The position numbers were made by a program, and so were the translations under genes. DNA of 64,000 nt from an uncultured Geobacteraceae bacterium (GTDB lineage: Bacteria > Desulfobacterota > Desulfuromonadia > Geobacterales > Pseudopelobacteraceae), in NCBI GenBank assembly GCA_903875605.1, contig CAIQWT010000092.1:26496-90495 (forward strand). The letters run 5' to 3'. Positions within the stretch are counted from its first letter, which is position 1; each line of letters opens with the position of its first letter. The notes beneath the pieces are model-generated. The model was not told the origin of the DNA. It saw only the letters and a program-made list of their open reading frames with translations, and did not search any database. Of the stretch, positions 24,875 to 34,497 are shown piece after piece.

Positions 24875-25863
24875 TACTGCCCCCTATTACTACATATCTT
24901 GCTTATCTGAATCGCTTTATTACCATGTTTAATGCCGGGAATACCGAAGTATTTTGGTACCCCCTCAATTTTAACAACCATTTCGCTCGAACTGGCTTTA
25001 TCAAGCATTATGGTATCACCAGGTGCCAGATCCAAAAGTTCCCGCAGAGTGATGCTGGCATTCCCCATTTCAACCGTTGCCTCCATGGGTGCCTCCATTA
25101 TTTCCGAAGAGAGCCTGAACGACCATTGCGGGTCAATCGCCATCAGGTCGAACTGCATACCTGTCTTGAGCTTATCCCGTATAGGATCGATGGTCATAAA
25201 CGGCACTGCAAACATCATGTTGCCGGATACGTCGTCAATCTGAATTTTGAGAGTCATAGTGACTATCTGATATTCAGGCGGGACAATGTTGACCAGACGC
25301 GGATTCATTTCCATCCGCAACAGGCTCATATGGGTAGCATACAGCGGCGCCCAGGCTTTTTCCAGATCCTGCAGGGCATCACCGACAATTTTCTCCATCA
25401 AACGCACTTCAATCGAAGTGAACATACGATTGGCAATTGGTACTTTGGCGCTGCCGGTACCACCCAAAAGGCTGTCAACCAACGACAACACAAGGGTACT
25501 GTCGAACGAAATAAGAGCCGCGCCTTTCAGTGGTTCAATTTTAAAAATCCCCATGCATACCGGTGAAGGCAGCGTCTGGAGAAAGTCATCAAACTTATAG
25601 GAACGAGCGCCTATCTTTTTAATTTCAACTGATTTACGCAGGCGATTAGAGAGGTTAACGCGGTTGTAGCGGATAAAGCTGTCGTAAATGATATCAAGAT
25701 TCGGAACAAAACCCTTGTGAGCATCCGAGTTGACCAAGTCATAGTTTGCAACTGCACCTTCAGCCTTCGAAAGCTCCTTTTCAGGCTCTATACGACCCTC
25801 AAAGACGGCATTGAGCAGTGCCTCGATTTCAGCTTTTGAAAGAATTTTTTCCATTGCAGCCAC
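24874..25863 (-). CDS. fliM: Flagellar motor switch protein FliM
   Basis: About 329 residues. The N-terminal LSKAEIEALLNAV element, the CheC-like middle domain (SFDSTLVLSLVDSLLGG, FTSIEVRLMEKIV) and the C-terminal FliN-like domain (EATVEMGNASITLRELLDLAPGDTIML) are in the usual order. The CheY-binding N-terminal motif of enteric FliM is replaced by the LSKAEIEALL type. The start may be GTG at 25863 or ATG at 25854; both have weak ribosome sites. It receives the CheY signal at the C-ring. Confidence 0.95.
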   Translation of the reverse strand: MAAMEKILSKAEIEALLNAVFEGRIEPEKELSKAEGAVANYDLVNSDAHKGFVPNLDIIYDSFIRYNRVNLSNRLRKSVEIKKIGARSYKFDDFLQTLPSPVCMGIFKIEPLKGAALISFDSTLVLSLVDSLLGGTGSAKVPIANRMFTSIEVRLMEKIVGDALQDLEKAWAPLYATHMSLLRMEMNPRLVNIVPPEYQIVTMTLKIQIDDVSGNMMFAVPFMTIDPIRDKLKTGMQFDLMAIDPQWSFRLSSEIMEAPMEATVEMGNASITLRELLDLAPGDTIMLDKASSSEMVVKIEGVPKYFGIPGIKHGNKAIQISKICSNRGQ

Positions 25864-25871
25864 TTCAGTAC

Positions 25872-26453
25872 CTATTGAACCACGAAATCAGTGAAATACA
25901 CCTTGGCAATCTTGCCGGGCGGAATATTTTTATTGATCGCTCCGAGGATTTCATCTTTGAGAGTATTTTTACCCTGAACATCTTGAATATCCTGAAGCGT
26001 TTTGGCACTGAGTAAAATCAGAACCGAATCACGGATAGGAGCCAAACGCCCCTCAATCTCAGCCTTTACCGCAGGACCAACCATCTCCAGTTCAACCTTT
26101 ACTTTGAGATAGCGCAGTTCCTGGCCGTCATAAATATTAACAATAAACGGCTCCAGCGGATATATATTTGCGGAAGGCCCTGCCGCTGCACCTGCAGCAG
26201 GAGCACCACCATGGGCGCCAGCGGCAGGTGCAGCTGCAGCTGCACCATGAGCACCGGCGGCAGGAGCGGCGGCACCTTCAACCTGCGCCGCATCGCCCTC
26301 TTTTTTTGTTTTTTTGTCGCCCTTGCCCATCATCATAAAGACAACGACACCCAGTATCAGCGCGACAGCCACCGCTGCCCCGATAATAATTAATTTTTTC
26401 TTGCCCCCGCCTTCTGCTTCCGCTTCAGCCGGTGCCGATTCTTCCTTGGCCAT
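25872..26453 (-). CDS. fliL: Flagellar basal body protein FliL
   Basis: 193 residues: a short basic cytoplasmic start, a membrane segment (about 22-42, KKLIIIGAAVAVALILGVVVFMM), a low-complexity linker of alanine, glycine, proline and histidine (about 55-95), and a periplasmic FliL domain (IYPLEPFIVNIYDGQELRYLKV). FliL rings surround the stator and steady torque. The long alanine/glycine linker is unusual. It is the first flagellar gene after the two-gene insertion, and a possible promoter lies just upstream. Confidence 0.93.
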   Translation of the reverse strand: MAKEESAPAEAEAEGGGKKKLIIIGAAVAVALILGVVVFMMMGKGDKKTKKEGDAAQVEGAAAPAAGAHGAAAAAPAAGAHGGAPAAGAAAGPSANIYPLEPFIVNIYDGQELRYLKVKVELEMVGPAVKAEIEGRLAPIRDSVLILLSAKTLQDIQDVQGKNTLKDEILGAINKNIPPGKIAKVYFTDFVVQ

Positions 26454-26509
26454 TGGTTTCCTCCGTCACTACGTTATAACTCGTGTTCTTTTTAACATCA
26501 TATACTTAA

Positions 26510-26538
26510 ATTGAAACCAATTATTTTGCAACTGCCAA
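26510..26538 (-). promoter_or_regulatory. fliL: Possible sigma-70 promoter for fliL
   Basis: On the minus strand TTGGCA and TTCAAT are separated by 17 bases, matching five and four of six consensus bases. It sits between the terminator hairpin and fliL, where a new promoter would be needed if that hairpin works. The match alone is modest. Confidence 0.3.
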
Positions 26539-26602
26539 ATAGAAAATGAAAGGTACATTTTTGATCGCACCTGCGCTAATACAGAATATTTTTGGAATAT
26601 AA

Positions 26603-26646
26603 AAAAATCCGCGAAAAAATGGTGGCTAGTGATGCACTAGCCACCA
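26603..26646 (-). terminator. Rho-independent terminator after the cohesin-like lipoprotein gene
   Basis: A 12-bp perfect stem TGGTGGCTAGTG/CACTAGCCACCA with a three-base loop is followed on the minus strand by a run of T (TTTTTTCGCGG...). It is the best terminator in the window and would end the transcript of the two-gene insertion before fliL. Confidence 0.88.
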
Positions 26647-26678
26647 GGCTGGTTTTACGTACAAGAGGCAGTTGAGCC

Positions 26679-27227
26679 TCAATTAGTACCGGTTATTACG
26701 GTAGGAGCAGCATTTGCGTCCGTAGCTGTGGGAACGATAGTAAAAGCATAACTACCTGGCAGAGATCCTGATGCTAAAGAAAGGCGTATATAGGCAATAA
26801 CGCCATCTGCTATTGCTTTTTTCCCTCCCAGATCAATAATTGCAATACGCAAAACATCGCTTTGAGTGGCACTTTTACTCTGGTTAATTTGTTTACCGGC
26901 TTCGGTTGCTGCAGCGCCCGCACTGGCACTATCCACAGCTGTGCCGTTCATTATCAGTGCAAATACATCGCTCTTAAAACTAATGACTGTGTCAATGCCA
27001 ACTACAGATTTACCTTGTGCCGAAAAACTCAATGGAAAGGTTGCAACAGTCCCGCTTATTGTTGGTGTTCCGATCACAAGAGAAGGAACTCCAGCTACCG
27101 TTTGATACCTGGATATATCCACTGATGTCGGTGCAACTGCAGAGCCACCACCACCGCCACATCCTAGTATGGTAGATAGTGCCGCACATACCATAAAAGT
27201 TGTAACTGCCCTTTTGATTGTTATCAT
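26679..27227 (-). CDS. Small lipoprotein with a cohesin-like domain
   Basis: 182 residues. The N-terminus FMVCAALSTILGCGGGGG is a lipoprotein signal with a glycine-rich tail. The rest (about 45-180) has the strand pattern of a cohesin-type domain: FPLSFSAQGKSVVGIDTVISF, a middle LRIAIIDLGGK strand, then GVIAYIRLSL and a closing FTIVPTATDANA segment. It would be held at the outer membrane. It lies 14 bases downstream of the giant gene, so the two are co-transcribed, and it could bind the dockerin-like end of the giant protein. The domain call is from pattern only. Confidence 0.75.
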   Translation of the reverse strand: MITIKRAVTTFMVCAALSTILGCGGGGGSAVAPTSVDISRYQTVAGVPSLVIGTPTISGTVATFPLSFSAQGKSVVGIDTVISFKSDVFALIMNGTAVDSASAGAAATEAGKQINQSKSATQSDVLRIAIIDLGGKKAIADGVIAYIRLSLASGSLPGSYAFTIVPTATDANAAPTVITGTN

Positions 27228-27241
27228 AATAGCACCCCTGA

Positions 27242-30200
27242 TTACAGCCCTATAAAGCTGTTAATCACCTGCTGAAGTTCATAAATCTGGACTATGCCGT
27301 CAGCGTTAAGATCAACAGAACCACTGACGGGATATGTTACAGGATCAAGCAACATATAGAGCGCGTCCTGGACGCCTTTCAGTGTTGACGGATTATTCAC
27401 ACCAAGGGCAAAAGTGTCACCGGGCTTGGCGACAATAGTTACAGTACCGTCTGTTCCAGGACTAAGTATCAGCGAATTCGCATTTAAGTCAGTCGCTGAA
27501 TTTGAATCGATGGCAAGTGCCTCAATACCGGTCACTGCAGATGAAATAACAGTGAAAGACAGGTTGGCAATTTCTCCGTCAGGTAAAGGCGTATTCAGTT
27601 TATTGAGATCATTAATTACTATTCTGTAGACTTTAACTCCGAGCGAATTAGTTGTCGTTCCACCCTGGATACTTTTGCCCAGAGCTGCCGCCGTCTTGGC
27701 GATTGTAACAGCTGGATTAGAAAGATTACTTGTCGTCGGGTCGTAAGCAATGTCGATACTGACTGCTGCAACCTGATAGCCGCTAGCCAGGGAAATAGGT
27801 ACTCTTACAGAATGCCCAATAACACCGATACTTTTTCCAATGGTAATAGTCGTAGGCGTAGTGCCGGGAGCCAGGTAATTTATGGTTCGTGTATCAACAC
27901 TGCTTAAAATTCCATTAGTTGCTGTTGTAGTAATGGAATTCACACCGGCAACCAAAGTGTTTACGTGGGAAAAACTGCCATCAACTGTGCTTGTTGTAAT
28001 AACAGTGCCGTTGATGTCTAGGGTAGTGGCTGTAAAAGGAGCCACATTGCCACTCACATATAAACTGAGGCTGGATGTTGTCGACCCGTCCGCTAATGTT
28101 TCAAGATACAATGCCGGATTTGTGTCTAGCGGTGCAGCGACGACGGCACAGTAAGCCGTCTTTATCGGCTCTATGTTGCCGGCTGCGTCTACAGCGAAGA
28201 ACTTCACGATGGTGTTATTGGAAAAGACCACCGGAGACGTATAATATGCGAATGCGGTTCCTGAGTGGTTTACTGAATTGCTGGTGCTGTACATGATTTT
28301 AGGCAGCAGATCTACGGCATCTGTAGCGGTAAGAGTGATTTTATTCGCTGTAGTACCACACACAGCCACTGTGGTTGCCGGAGTTGAATCTACGGTGTAA
28401 ATTTCCACTTTCACCTTTTCAATAACGCCTTTTGTGTCCACTGCAAAAAATTGTATTGTCGTCTTGGCATCCTGTAAAAGAATTGGTGCAGTTGAACTAT
28501 ATTTTTTAGTGGTTTTAGAAGTTGTTGAAGGTACTGTTCCGTCAATAGTGTAGTAAATAGTGCCCGCACCATTGGCAGAAAGAACTACCGTCTGTGGCGA
28601 ATTGAACACGCCACCTTTGGGTGATGCCGTCGTTGTCAAAATGATAATAGTATATTCTTGCGTCTTGACCAACTCCTTATTACCGGCGATATCAATAGCA
28701 AAATAGCTTAAAACCGTACTGTTATTGATGAGGACAGGAGTTGTGTATTTAGGTGACGCCGCTGTCGGTATTGATCCGTCGGTCGTATAGTGAATTGCTG
28801 CTTTCGGATCATCAGAGGTAAGTGCAACAGACTGAATGGAAGCGTAGGTGCCGGACAATACAGAGGCTGTCGTTATCGGAGCAACGACATCGATAGTATA
28901 AACCTGAGTTTCAGTCGTTCCACTGTTGCCAACCGTGTCAACGGCAAAATACATCAAAGTTATTGTTTTGTTGATGGTCAGAGGTGTCGTGTATTTTGTT
29001 GACGAAGTTGTGGGTGCTGTTCCTGATGTTGTGTAGTAAATTACAGCGTTTTGCTCAGAAGTAAGGGTTACTGACTGAGGTTTGGAAAAAGAGTTGCCTA
29101 GAGGCTCTGCCGTTGCAACCGGGCCCGTTGTGTCAAATATATAGGTAGCAGTATTCATTACCTCTGCATGCCCTGCACTATCGGTCGATGTAAATGTCAG
29201 TATAGTTGTTGCCGGCCCTGAAATCGGAATGGCTTTGGTATAAGTCTGCTGTGCTCCGCCATTTATACTGTACGTAATGATAGCTCCTGTGCTGGACGTC
29301 AGCGTTACTGGAGCAATCGTTTTGTAAACGCCACCGGGAGGAGATGCTGTGGTGATTCCAGAATTACTTGCAACAATTTTCTGAATTACGCTATTGCCGG
29401 CGTCTTCTACTATAACCGTTCCTACTGCATCAACTGCTACGCTGGCCGGACGTGCAAAACCGACTGGAGCATCTATAGCTGCCGACAGGAGAGTACTGCC
29501 TAAACGAGTCGATATAATTCCGGTCGCAAGAGACACCCGCCTGACGCTGTTGTTCTCAGTATCAGCAATATAAAGATCCACTCCATCTGTTGCTACGCCC
29601 TTCGGCTGATTGAGCTGTGCAAGTATCGCAGGACCACTATCGCCCGCGAAACCGGCCACCCCGTTGCCGACAACTGAGACAGGAGCTGTTTTCCCGTCAA
29701 TGACGCCTTTAGTAGCTGCAATTTTAAGAATGCGGTTATTGCCGGCGTCCGCAATGTAGAGATCCCCAAGATTTGGTGAGAGTGCCACTCCGTAAGCTGT
29801 CAGCCTTGTCGCGTTGCCATCACCTGCAATTGTGCTTATAAGGCCCGAAGTGAAAGTTGTTATCAGGGTTGTCGTGTTAGTGCTCGCTTTAACCGGCAGA
29901 ACCTTCCTGATAAGGTAATTACCATTGTCTGCAATGTATAAATTTCCGGTTGTTAACAACTTTCCTTTACTATCAACAGTACCGGTGTTGTCAACAGCAA
30001 CTGCTGTCGGATTGTTGAGCCTGACCAGTGGAACCGTTGCTATCGCACCGTCACCGGCAAAACCTTTGGTTCCGCTACCAGCCACAGTGACAATACGGCT
30101 GGCACTGCTGATAAGCTTTGTTACCGGGTCTGCAATGATCATGTGGACACGATGGTTTCCACTGTCTGCGACATACACATTACCGTATATATCGGTAGTG

Positions 30201-33200
30201 ATGCCGGCCGGGGCATTAAACTGGAGCGTTGTATCGGCAAGCGTTGTGGATGTTGTAAAAGGGACAAATCCGGCGGTGCCAGTCCCTGCAACCAATACGG
30301 TATTATCCAAAGAGTCCACCATAACAATTTGATTCCTGCTGGTATCCGCAATGTAGATATTACCAAACAAATCGGTCGCGACCGCAGCCGGGCCCACTAT
30401 CGTTAACCCTGTAACTGCTGATACAGTGTCAGCCAGACTGCCGTTAATTGCGGGAGAAACTGTTGCAGACGGTGACGATGTATAGACACTGTTGCTATTA
30501 CCTGCTGTGTCATTAAGAACGACACTGATAGGTATCTGTGCATCCTGGCGAATGTTGGTGTCGCCGGCAGCAACGTTATACGTTACCGTATAAGTTTTGT
30601 CGTTGTTGTCAACAAATGCGGTCATTATTTTACCGTTGATAGAAATTGCACTGAGAGAATAACCGGTAGCATCAGCCGTTATGATCATCTTTAGTGCTTG
30701 ACCGGCTCTTACGACTCCAGATGCCGGATTGAAAGTGATTCCGCTGATAACAGGCCGGTTGGCGTCAATGGCCGGGGAGTTCGCTGCCAGAGGCGCTGTT
30801 GTAAAAGGGGTATTACCGGTAAGAGTCGCATCAAGAAGCACGATACTCACAGGTATTTCAGCCGTCTGTGCTACATCCGTGTCTCCTGAAATAACCGTAT
30901 AAGTAACAGTATAGGTGTTATTAAGATTATCGGTAAAGCCGGTCGCCGTTTTACCATTTATAGTGATAGCTCCGGCAGTATAGCCCACTGCATCAGCTGT
31001 AATGGTGGCAGTGAGCACTCCGCCCAACCCTAAAATCCCTGATGACGGGCTAAAGGTAACTCCGCTGATAACAGGCGGGTGTGCGTTAATAGCTGGAGTA
31101 TTGGCAAAAGTAGGCGCTGTTGTATACGGTGCGTTACTGTTGGATGCAGTATCGGTAAGCACCACACTTATTGCAATCACAGAACTCTGGGCAATATTTG
31201 CATCAGTGGGGGTGACCGTATAGTACACAGTGTAGACACCGCCACCAACATCCGCGAAACCCGTTATGCCTTTACCATTAATAGTGATCGCACCTGCTGC
31301 ATAACCAGCGGCATCTGCTGTTATAGTAGCGGTCAATATACCGCCCACTCCTAGAATCCCGGATGGCGGGTTAAAGGTAACGTTGGAAATTACAGGCCTA
31401 TTTGCGTCAATTGCGGGTGCATTAACAGCAAGAGGTGCAGTGGTGAAAGGGGCATTAGTATTGAGAGCCCCATCAACGAGAACCACGCTAATTGGAACTT
31501 GTAAAGTATCAGCGACATCGGCATCACCAGCAGTAACCGTATAAATTACTGAATAGATACCGCCACCAATCTCCGTAAACCCGCTTACTGTTTTGTTATT
31601 TATGGTTATCGTTCCGGGAGTATAACCAGTAGTATCAGCGGTTATCGTCGCAGTAAGAATTCCGCCTATTCCTAAAATGCCTGATGCCGGTGAAAACGTG
31701 ACACTGGTAATCACAGGACTATGAGCATCAATTGCCGGCGCGTTGACTGCAAGTGGAGCCGTAGTAAAAGGAATATTACTGTTTAGTACTGCATCGGTTA
31801 GCACCACACTGATAGGAATTGGAGATGTTTGAGCTATATCCAAATCTCCTGCGGCTACTACATATTTCACTGAATAGGTATTGTCATGATTGTCGGTAAA
31901 TCCGGTCACTGCTTTGCTATTGATCGTAATAGCGCCGGCATTATACCCAGAAGCGTCAGCGGTTATAGTTGCGGTAAGAATTCCACCTATTCCTATGATG
32001 CCTGTTGTTTTGTCAAACGTGACACCTAATATTACCGGTTTGTTTGTATCAATTGCAGGTGCATTAGCAAAAGCGGGCGCTGTTGTAAATGGAGCGTTGC
32101 TGTTACCGGCAGCATCGGTAAGAACAACACTCACCGGAATTTGCGATGTCTGTGCGATGTCTGTGTCGCCTGAGGCTACTGTATATGTCACCGTATAGGT
32201 ATTGTCATGATTGTCAGTAAATCCGGTCACTGCTTTGCCATTAATGGTGATCGTACCGGCTGCATAACCCGCAGCATCGGCGGTTATAGTCGCAATCAGA
32301 GAACTGCCTATTCCTATAATACCTGCTGACGGGCTAAAAGTGATGCTAGTTATTATTGGGCTATTTGCATCAATAGCAGGCGAACTTATAGCTGAAGGCT
32401 TAGTTGTGTATGGATCGTTACTGTTACCGGCAGCATCAGTAAGGACTGCGCTTAGCGGAATTTGCGACGTCTGTGCGACATCTGTATCACCAGAGGCAAC
32501 CGTATAGGTCACCGTATAGGTGTTGTTATGATTGTCAGTAAATCCGGTCACTGCTTTACCATTAATGGTGATCGCACCGGCAGTGTAACCTGAAGCATCG
32601 GCAAAAATGGTAGCAGTCAATGAGTTGCCTATCTTTAGCGTGCCCGAGGTAGGACTATAAGTCACGTTACTGACAATAGGAAGAATCGCAATAGACGGCG
32701 CATTGACTGCGAGAGGCGCCGTTGTAAAAGTCAGACTACTATTACCGCCCGTGTCAACAAGCACTATACTTACGGGTATTTCCAATGTTTGCAGGATATC
32801 GTTGTCACCTGCCGCTACTGTATACTTTACAGTATAGGTATTGTTGAGATTGTCAGTAAAGCTAAGCGGGTCTATTGCTTTACCATTAATGGTGATTGTA
32901 CCGGCAGCATAACCGGCGGCATCAGCTGTTATTATGGCAGTCAGTGTTTCGCCTGCTCCCAGTACACCTGTAGTCGGACTGAACGTGATGCCGGTAATCA
33001 CCGGCTTATGGGCATCAATAGCAGGTGCGCTGGCAAAACCAGGAGATGTTGTGAAAGGGAAATTACTAATAAGGCTTGAATCTGTAAGTACCACACTTAC
33101 TGGTATCTCCAGAGAATCAAGAATATCGTGGTCCCCTTCTACAACCGTATAAGTTACAGTATATGTTTTGTTACCATTATCTATAAATCCAGTTGCAGTT

Positions 33201-34396
33201 TTACCATTGATAAGGATCGAACCGAAGGTATAACCGGCCTGATCAGCCGTTATGGTAGCGGTCACGGCTCCACCTATTCCTACAATGCCAGAAGCGGGAC
33301 TAAAGGCAACACTTGTGATTATAGGTCTGGGAACAATTACTGGCGTAAGGGAATCAATCGCAGGGGCTGTGGCAAAAGTTGGAGCTGTCGTAAAGGGGGC
33401 ACTACTATTTAGAGACGTATCAGTAAGTACAACACTTATGGGGATTTCAGAGGAGTCAGAGATAGATGTATCGCCCACGCTGACTGTGTAGATAACCGTA
33501 TATTGACCTCCGCCGATATCGGAAAAACCGGTGACTGCTTTGCCGTTTATGGTAATCACACCGGCAGTATAACCGGCTGCATCAGCAGTTATAGTCGCCG
33601 TAAGAATTCCGCCTATTCCCAAAACGCCAGTTGACGGAGAAAATGTGACTCCGGTAACTAATGGAGCATTTGCATCCACAGCGGGCGCGTTAGCTGCGAG
33701 TGGAGCCGTTGTAAAAGGAGAGTTGCTGTTACCAGCGGCGTCTAAAAGAGCCACACTAACAGGTATCTCGGCCGCCTGCGCTATATCTGAATCTCCTGCA
33801 GCAACAGTATAGGTCACCGTATAGGTGTTGTCATGATTATCGGCAAATCCGGTTACCGCTTTGTTATTGATTTTGATGTCACCGGCTGTGTAACCAGTAG
33901 CATCAGCTGAAATAGTGGCTATCAGCTGATCGCCGATCTTCAAAGTGCCTGAAGTTATGTTAAAGGCAACACTTGTAACAACTGGCACAGCTGCATCAAT
34001 AGCGGGCGAATTTGCTGCTGGTGGAGGCACCGTGTATGGAGCAGTACTATTACCACCGGCAGTAGACAGTACAACGCTAATCGGGATTGTTGAGCCGGAA
34101 GGAATATTGGTATCTCCTGCGGCTACAGTATAGGTTACGGTGTAGGTTGTATCGCCTTTATCAGTAAAACTAAATGGGTCTATCGGTTTGCCGTTAATGG
34201 TAATCAAACCTGCAACATAACCAGTTGCATCAGCTGAAATGGTGGCTGTCAACGTTTGACCAATTCCCCTATAGCCAGATGACGGGCTGAATGTAACCCC
34301 ACCTGCACCTGGCGACGCAAAAACGGCACCCGCCGTCATGAGGATTATAATAACAAGTGCGGCCATTAACATGAGGAATGGACGTTTCAGCATCAT
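27242..34396 (-). CDS. Giant secreted repeat protein with NHL, chitobiase-type, cohesin and dockerin-like regions
   Basis: 2384 residues with a signal peptide (about 1-28). Residues about 33-1310 hold twelve tandem Ig-like repeats of about 107 residues, each with ITADAAGYTAG, ITINGKAVTGF, TYTVTYTV and a PISVVLTDAAGNSN core. About 1315-1650 is an NHL beta-propeller region (repeats of GNIYIADTGNNRI type). About 1670-2080 has five chitobiase C-domain-like repeats (IYYTTSGTAPTTSSTKYT, FAVDTVGNS). Then come a linker domain, a cohesin-like domain (about 2170-2330) and a C-terminal dockerin-like end with one calcium loop (DLNADGIVQIYEL). AGGAGA stands before the ATG. Likely secreted or surface-attached; the function is unknown, adhesion is the simplest idea. 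Confidence 0.88.
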   Translation of the reverse strand: MMLKRPFLMLMAALVIIILMTAGAVFASPGAGGVTFSPSSGYRGIGQTLTATISADATGYVAGLITINGKPIDPFSFTDKGDTTYTVTYTVAAGDTNIPSGSTIPISVVLSTAGGNSTAPYTVPPPAANSPAIDAAVPVVTSVAFNITSGTLKIGDQLIATISADATGYTAGDIKINNKAVTGFADNHDNTYTVTYTVAAGDSDIAQAAEIPVSVALLDAAGNSNSPFTTAPLAANAPAVDANAPLVTGVTFSPSTGVLGIGGILTATITADAAGYTAGVITINGKAVTGFSDIGGGQYTVIYTVSVGDTSISDSSEIPISVVLTDTSLNSSAPFTTAPTFATAPAIDSLTPVIVPRPIITSVAFSPASGIVGIGGAVTATITADQAGYTFGSILINGKTATGFIDNGNKTYTVTYTVVEGDHDILDSLEIPVSVVLTDSSLISNFPFTTSPGFASAPAIDAHKPVITGITFSPTTGVLGAGETLTAIITADAAGYAAGTITINGKAIDPLSFTDNLNNTYTVKYTVAAGDNDILQTLEIPVSIVLVDTGGNSSLTFTTAPLAVNAPSIAILPIVSNVTYSPTSGTLKIGNSLTATIFADASGYTAGAITINGKAVTGFTDNHNNTYTVTYTVASGDTDVAQTSQIPLSAVLTDAAGNSNDPYTTKPSAISSPAIDANSPIITSITFSPSAGIIGIGSSLIATITADAAGYAAGTITINGKAVTGFTDNHDNTYTVTYTVASGDTDIAQTSQIPVSVVLTDAAGNSNAPFTTAPAFANAPAIDTNKPVILGVTFDKTTGIIGIGGILTATITADASGYNAGAITINSKAVTGFTDNHDNTYSVKYVVAAGDLDIAQTSPIPISVVLTDAVLNSNIPFTTAPLAVNAPAIDAHSPVITSVTFSPASGILGIGGILTATITADTTGYTPGTITINNKTVSGFTEIGGGIYSVIYTVTAGDADVADTLQVPISVVLVDGALNTNAPFTTAPLAVNAPAIDANRPVISNVTFNPPSGILGVGGILTATITADAAGYAAGAITINGKGITGFADVGGGVYTVYYTVTPTDANIAQSSVIAISVVLTDTASNSNAPYTTAPTFANTPAINAHPPVISGVTFSPSSGILGLGGVLTATITADAVGYTAGAITINGKTATGFTDNLNNTYTVTYTVISGDTDVAQTAEIPVSIVLLDATLTGNTPFTTAPLAANSPAIDANRPVISGITFNPASGVVRAGQALKMIITADATGYSLSAISINGKIMTAFVDNNDKTYTVTYNVAAGDTNIRQDAQIPISVVLNDTAGNSNSVYTSSPSATVSPAINGSLADTVSAVTGLTIVGPAAVATDLFGNIYIADTSRNQIVMVDSLDNTVLVAGTGTAGFVPFTTSTTLADTTLQFNAPAGITTDIYGNVYVADSGNHRVHMIIADPVTKLISSASRIVTVAGSGTKGFAGDGAIATVPLVRLNNPTAVAVDNTGTVDSKGKLLTTGNLYIADNGNYLIRKVLPVKASTNTTTLITTFTSGLISTIAGDGNATRLTAYGVALSPNLGDLYIADAGNNRILKIAATKGVIDGKTAPVSVVGNGVAGFAGDSGPAILAQLNQPKGVATDGVDLYIADTENNSVRRVSLATGIISTRLGSTLLSAAIDAPVGFARPASVAVDAVGTVIVEDAGNSVIQKIVASNSGITTASPPGGVYKTIAPVTLTSSTGAIITYSINGGAQQTYTKAIPISGPATTILTFTSTDSAGHAEVMNTATYIFDTTGPVATAEPLGNSFSKPQSVTLTSEQNAVIYYTTSGTAPTTSSTKYTTPLTINKTITLMYFAVDTVGNSGTTETQVYTIDVVAPITTASVLSGTYASIQSVALTSDDPKAAIHYTTDGSIPTAASPKYTTPVLINNSTVLSYFAIDIAGNKELVKTQEYTIIILTTTASPKGGVFNSPQTVVLSANGAGTIYYTIDGTVPSTTSKTTKKYSSTAPILLQDAKTTIQFFAVDTKGVIEKVKVEIYTVDSTPATTVAVCGTTANKITLTATDAVDLLPKIMYSTSNSVNHSGTAFAYYTSPVVFSNNTIVKFFAVDAAGNIEPIKTAYCAVVAAPLDTNPALYLETLADGSTTSSLSLYVSGNVAPFTATTLDINGTVITTSTVDGSFSHVNTLVAGVNSITTTATNGILSSVDTRTINYLAPGTTPTTITIGKSIGVIGHSVRVPISLASGYQVAAVSIDIAYDPTTSNLSNPAVTIAKTAAALGKSIQGGTTTNSLGVKVYRIVINDLNKLNTPLPDGEIANLSFTVISSAVTGIEALAIDSNSATDLNANSLILSPGTDGTVTIVAKPGDTFALGVNNPSTLKGVQDALYMLLDPVTYPVSGSVDLNADGIVQIYELQQVINSFIGL
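30440..34300 (-). repeat. Twelve tandem ~320-bp repeats in the giant gene
   Basis: The twelve Ig-like modules are direct repeats at the DNA level, with recurrent blocks such as ACTGCTTTGCCATTAATGGT in several copies (plus-strand reading). Middle copies are more alike than the end copies, the sign of repeat expansion or exchange. Assembly or length variation would be likely here. Confidence 0.85.
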
Positions 34397-34423
34397 AACA
34401 TCTCCTTTTTACTGACTCGTTTT

Positions 34424-34487
34424 GCAAAACTTTCAAAACAGGGCAGACCGGATTGAACTATTATCACTCAACCTGGTCTGCCTGTTT
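34424..34487 (-). terminator. Terminator-like hairpin after flgE
   Basis: An imperfect stem of about 20 bp per arm (AAACAGGGCAGACCGG... against CCTGGTCTGCCTGTTT) lies between the flgE stop and the giant gene start. On the minus strand it is followed by TTTTGAAAGTTTTGC, a broken T-run. With bulges it is weaker than the one after the lipoprotein gene but would reduce read-through from flgE. Confidence 0.6.
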
Positions 34488-34497
34488 CTTTGTTACC

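Noticed and set aside
26528-26540. TTTGGCAGTTGCA before fliL as a sigma-54 promoter
   Set aside because: The GG and GC pairs are only five bases apart instead of ten.
30440-34300. Regular repeats resembling an array
   Set aside because: The repeat unit is about 320 bp, codes for protein in frame and has no short repeat-spacer pattern, so it is not CRISPR.
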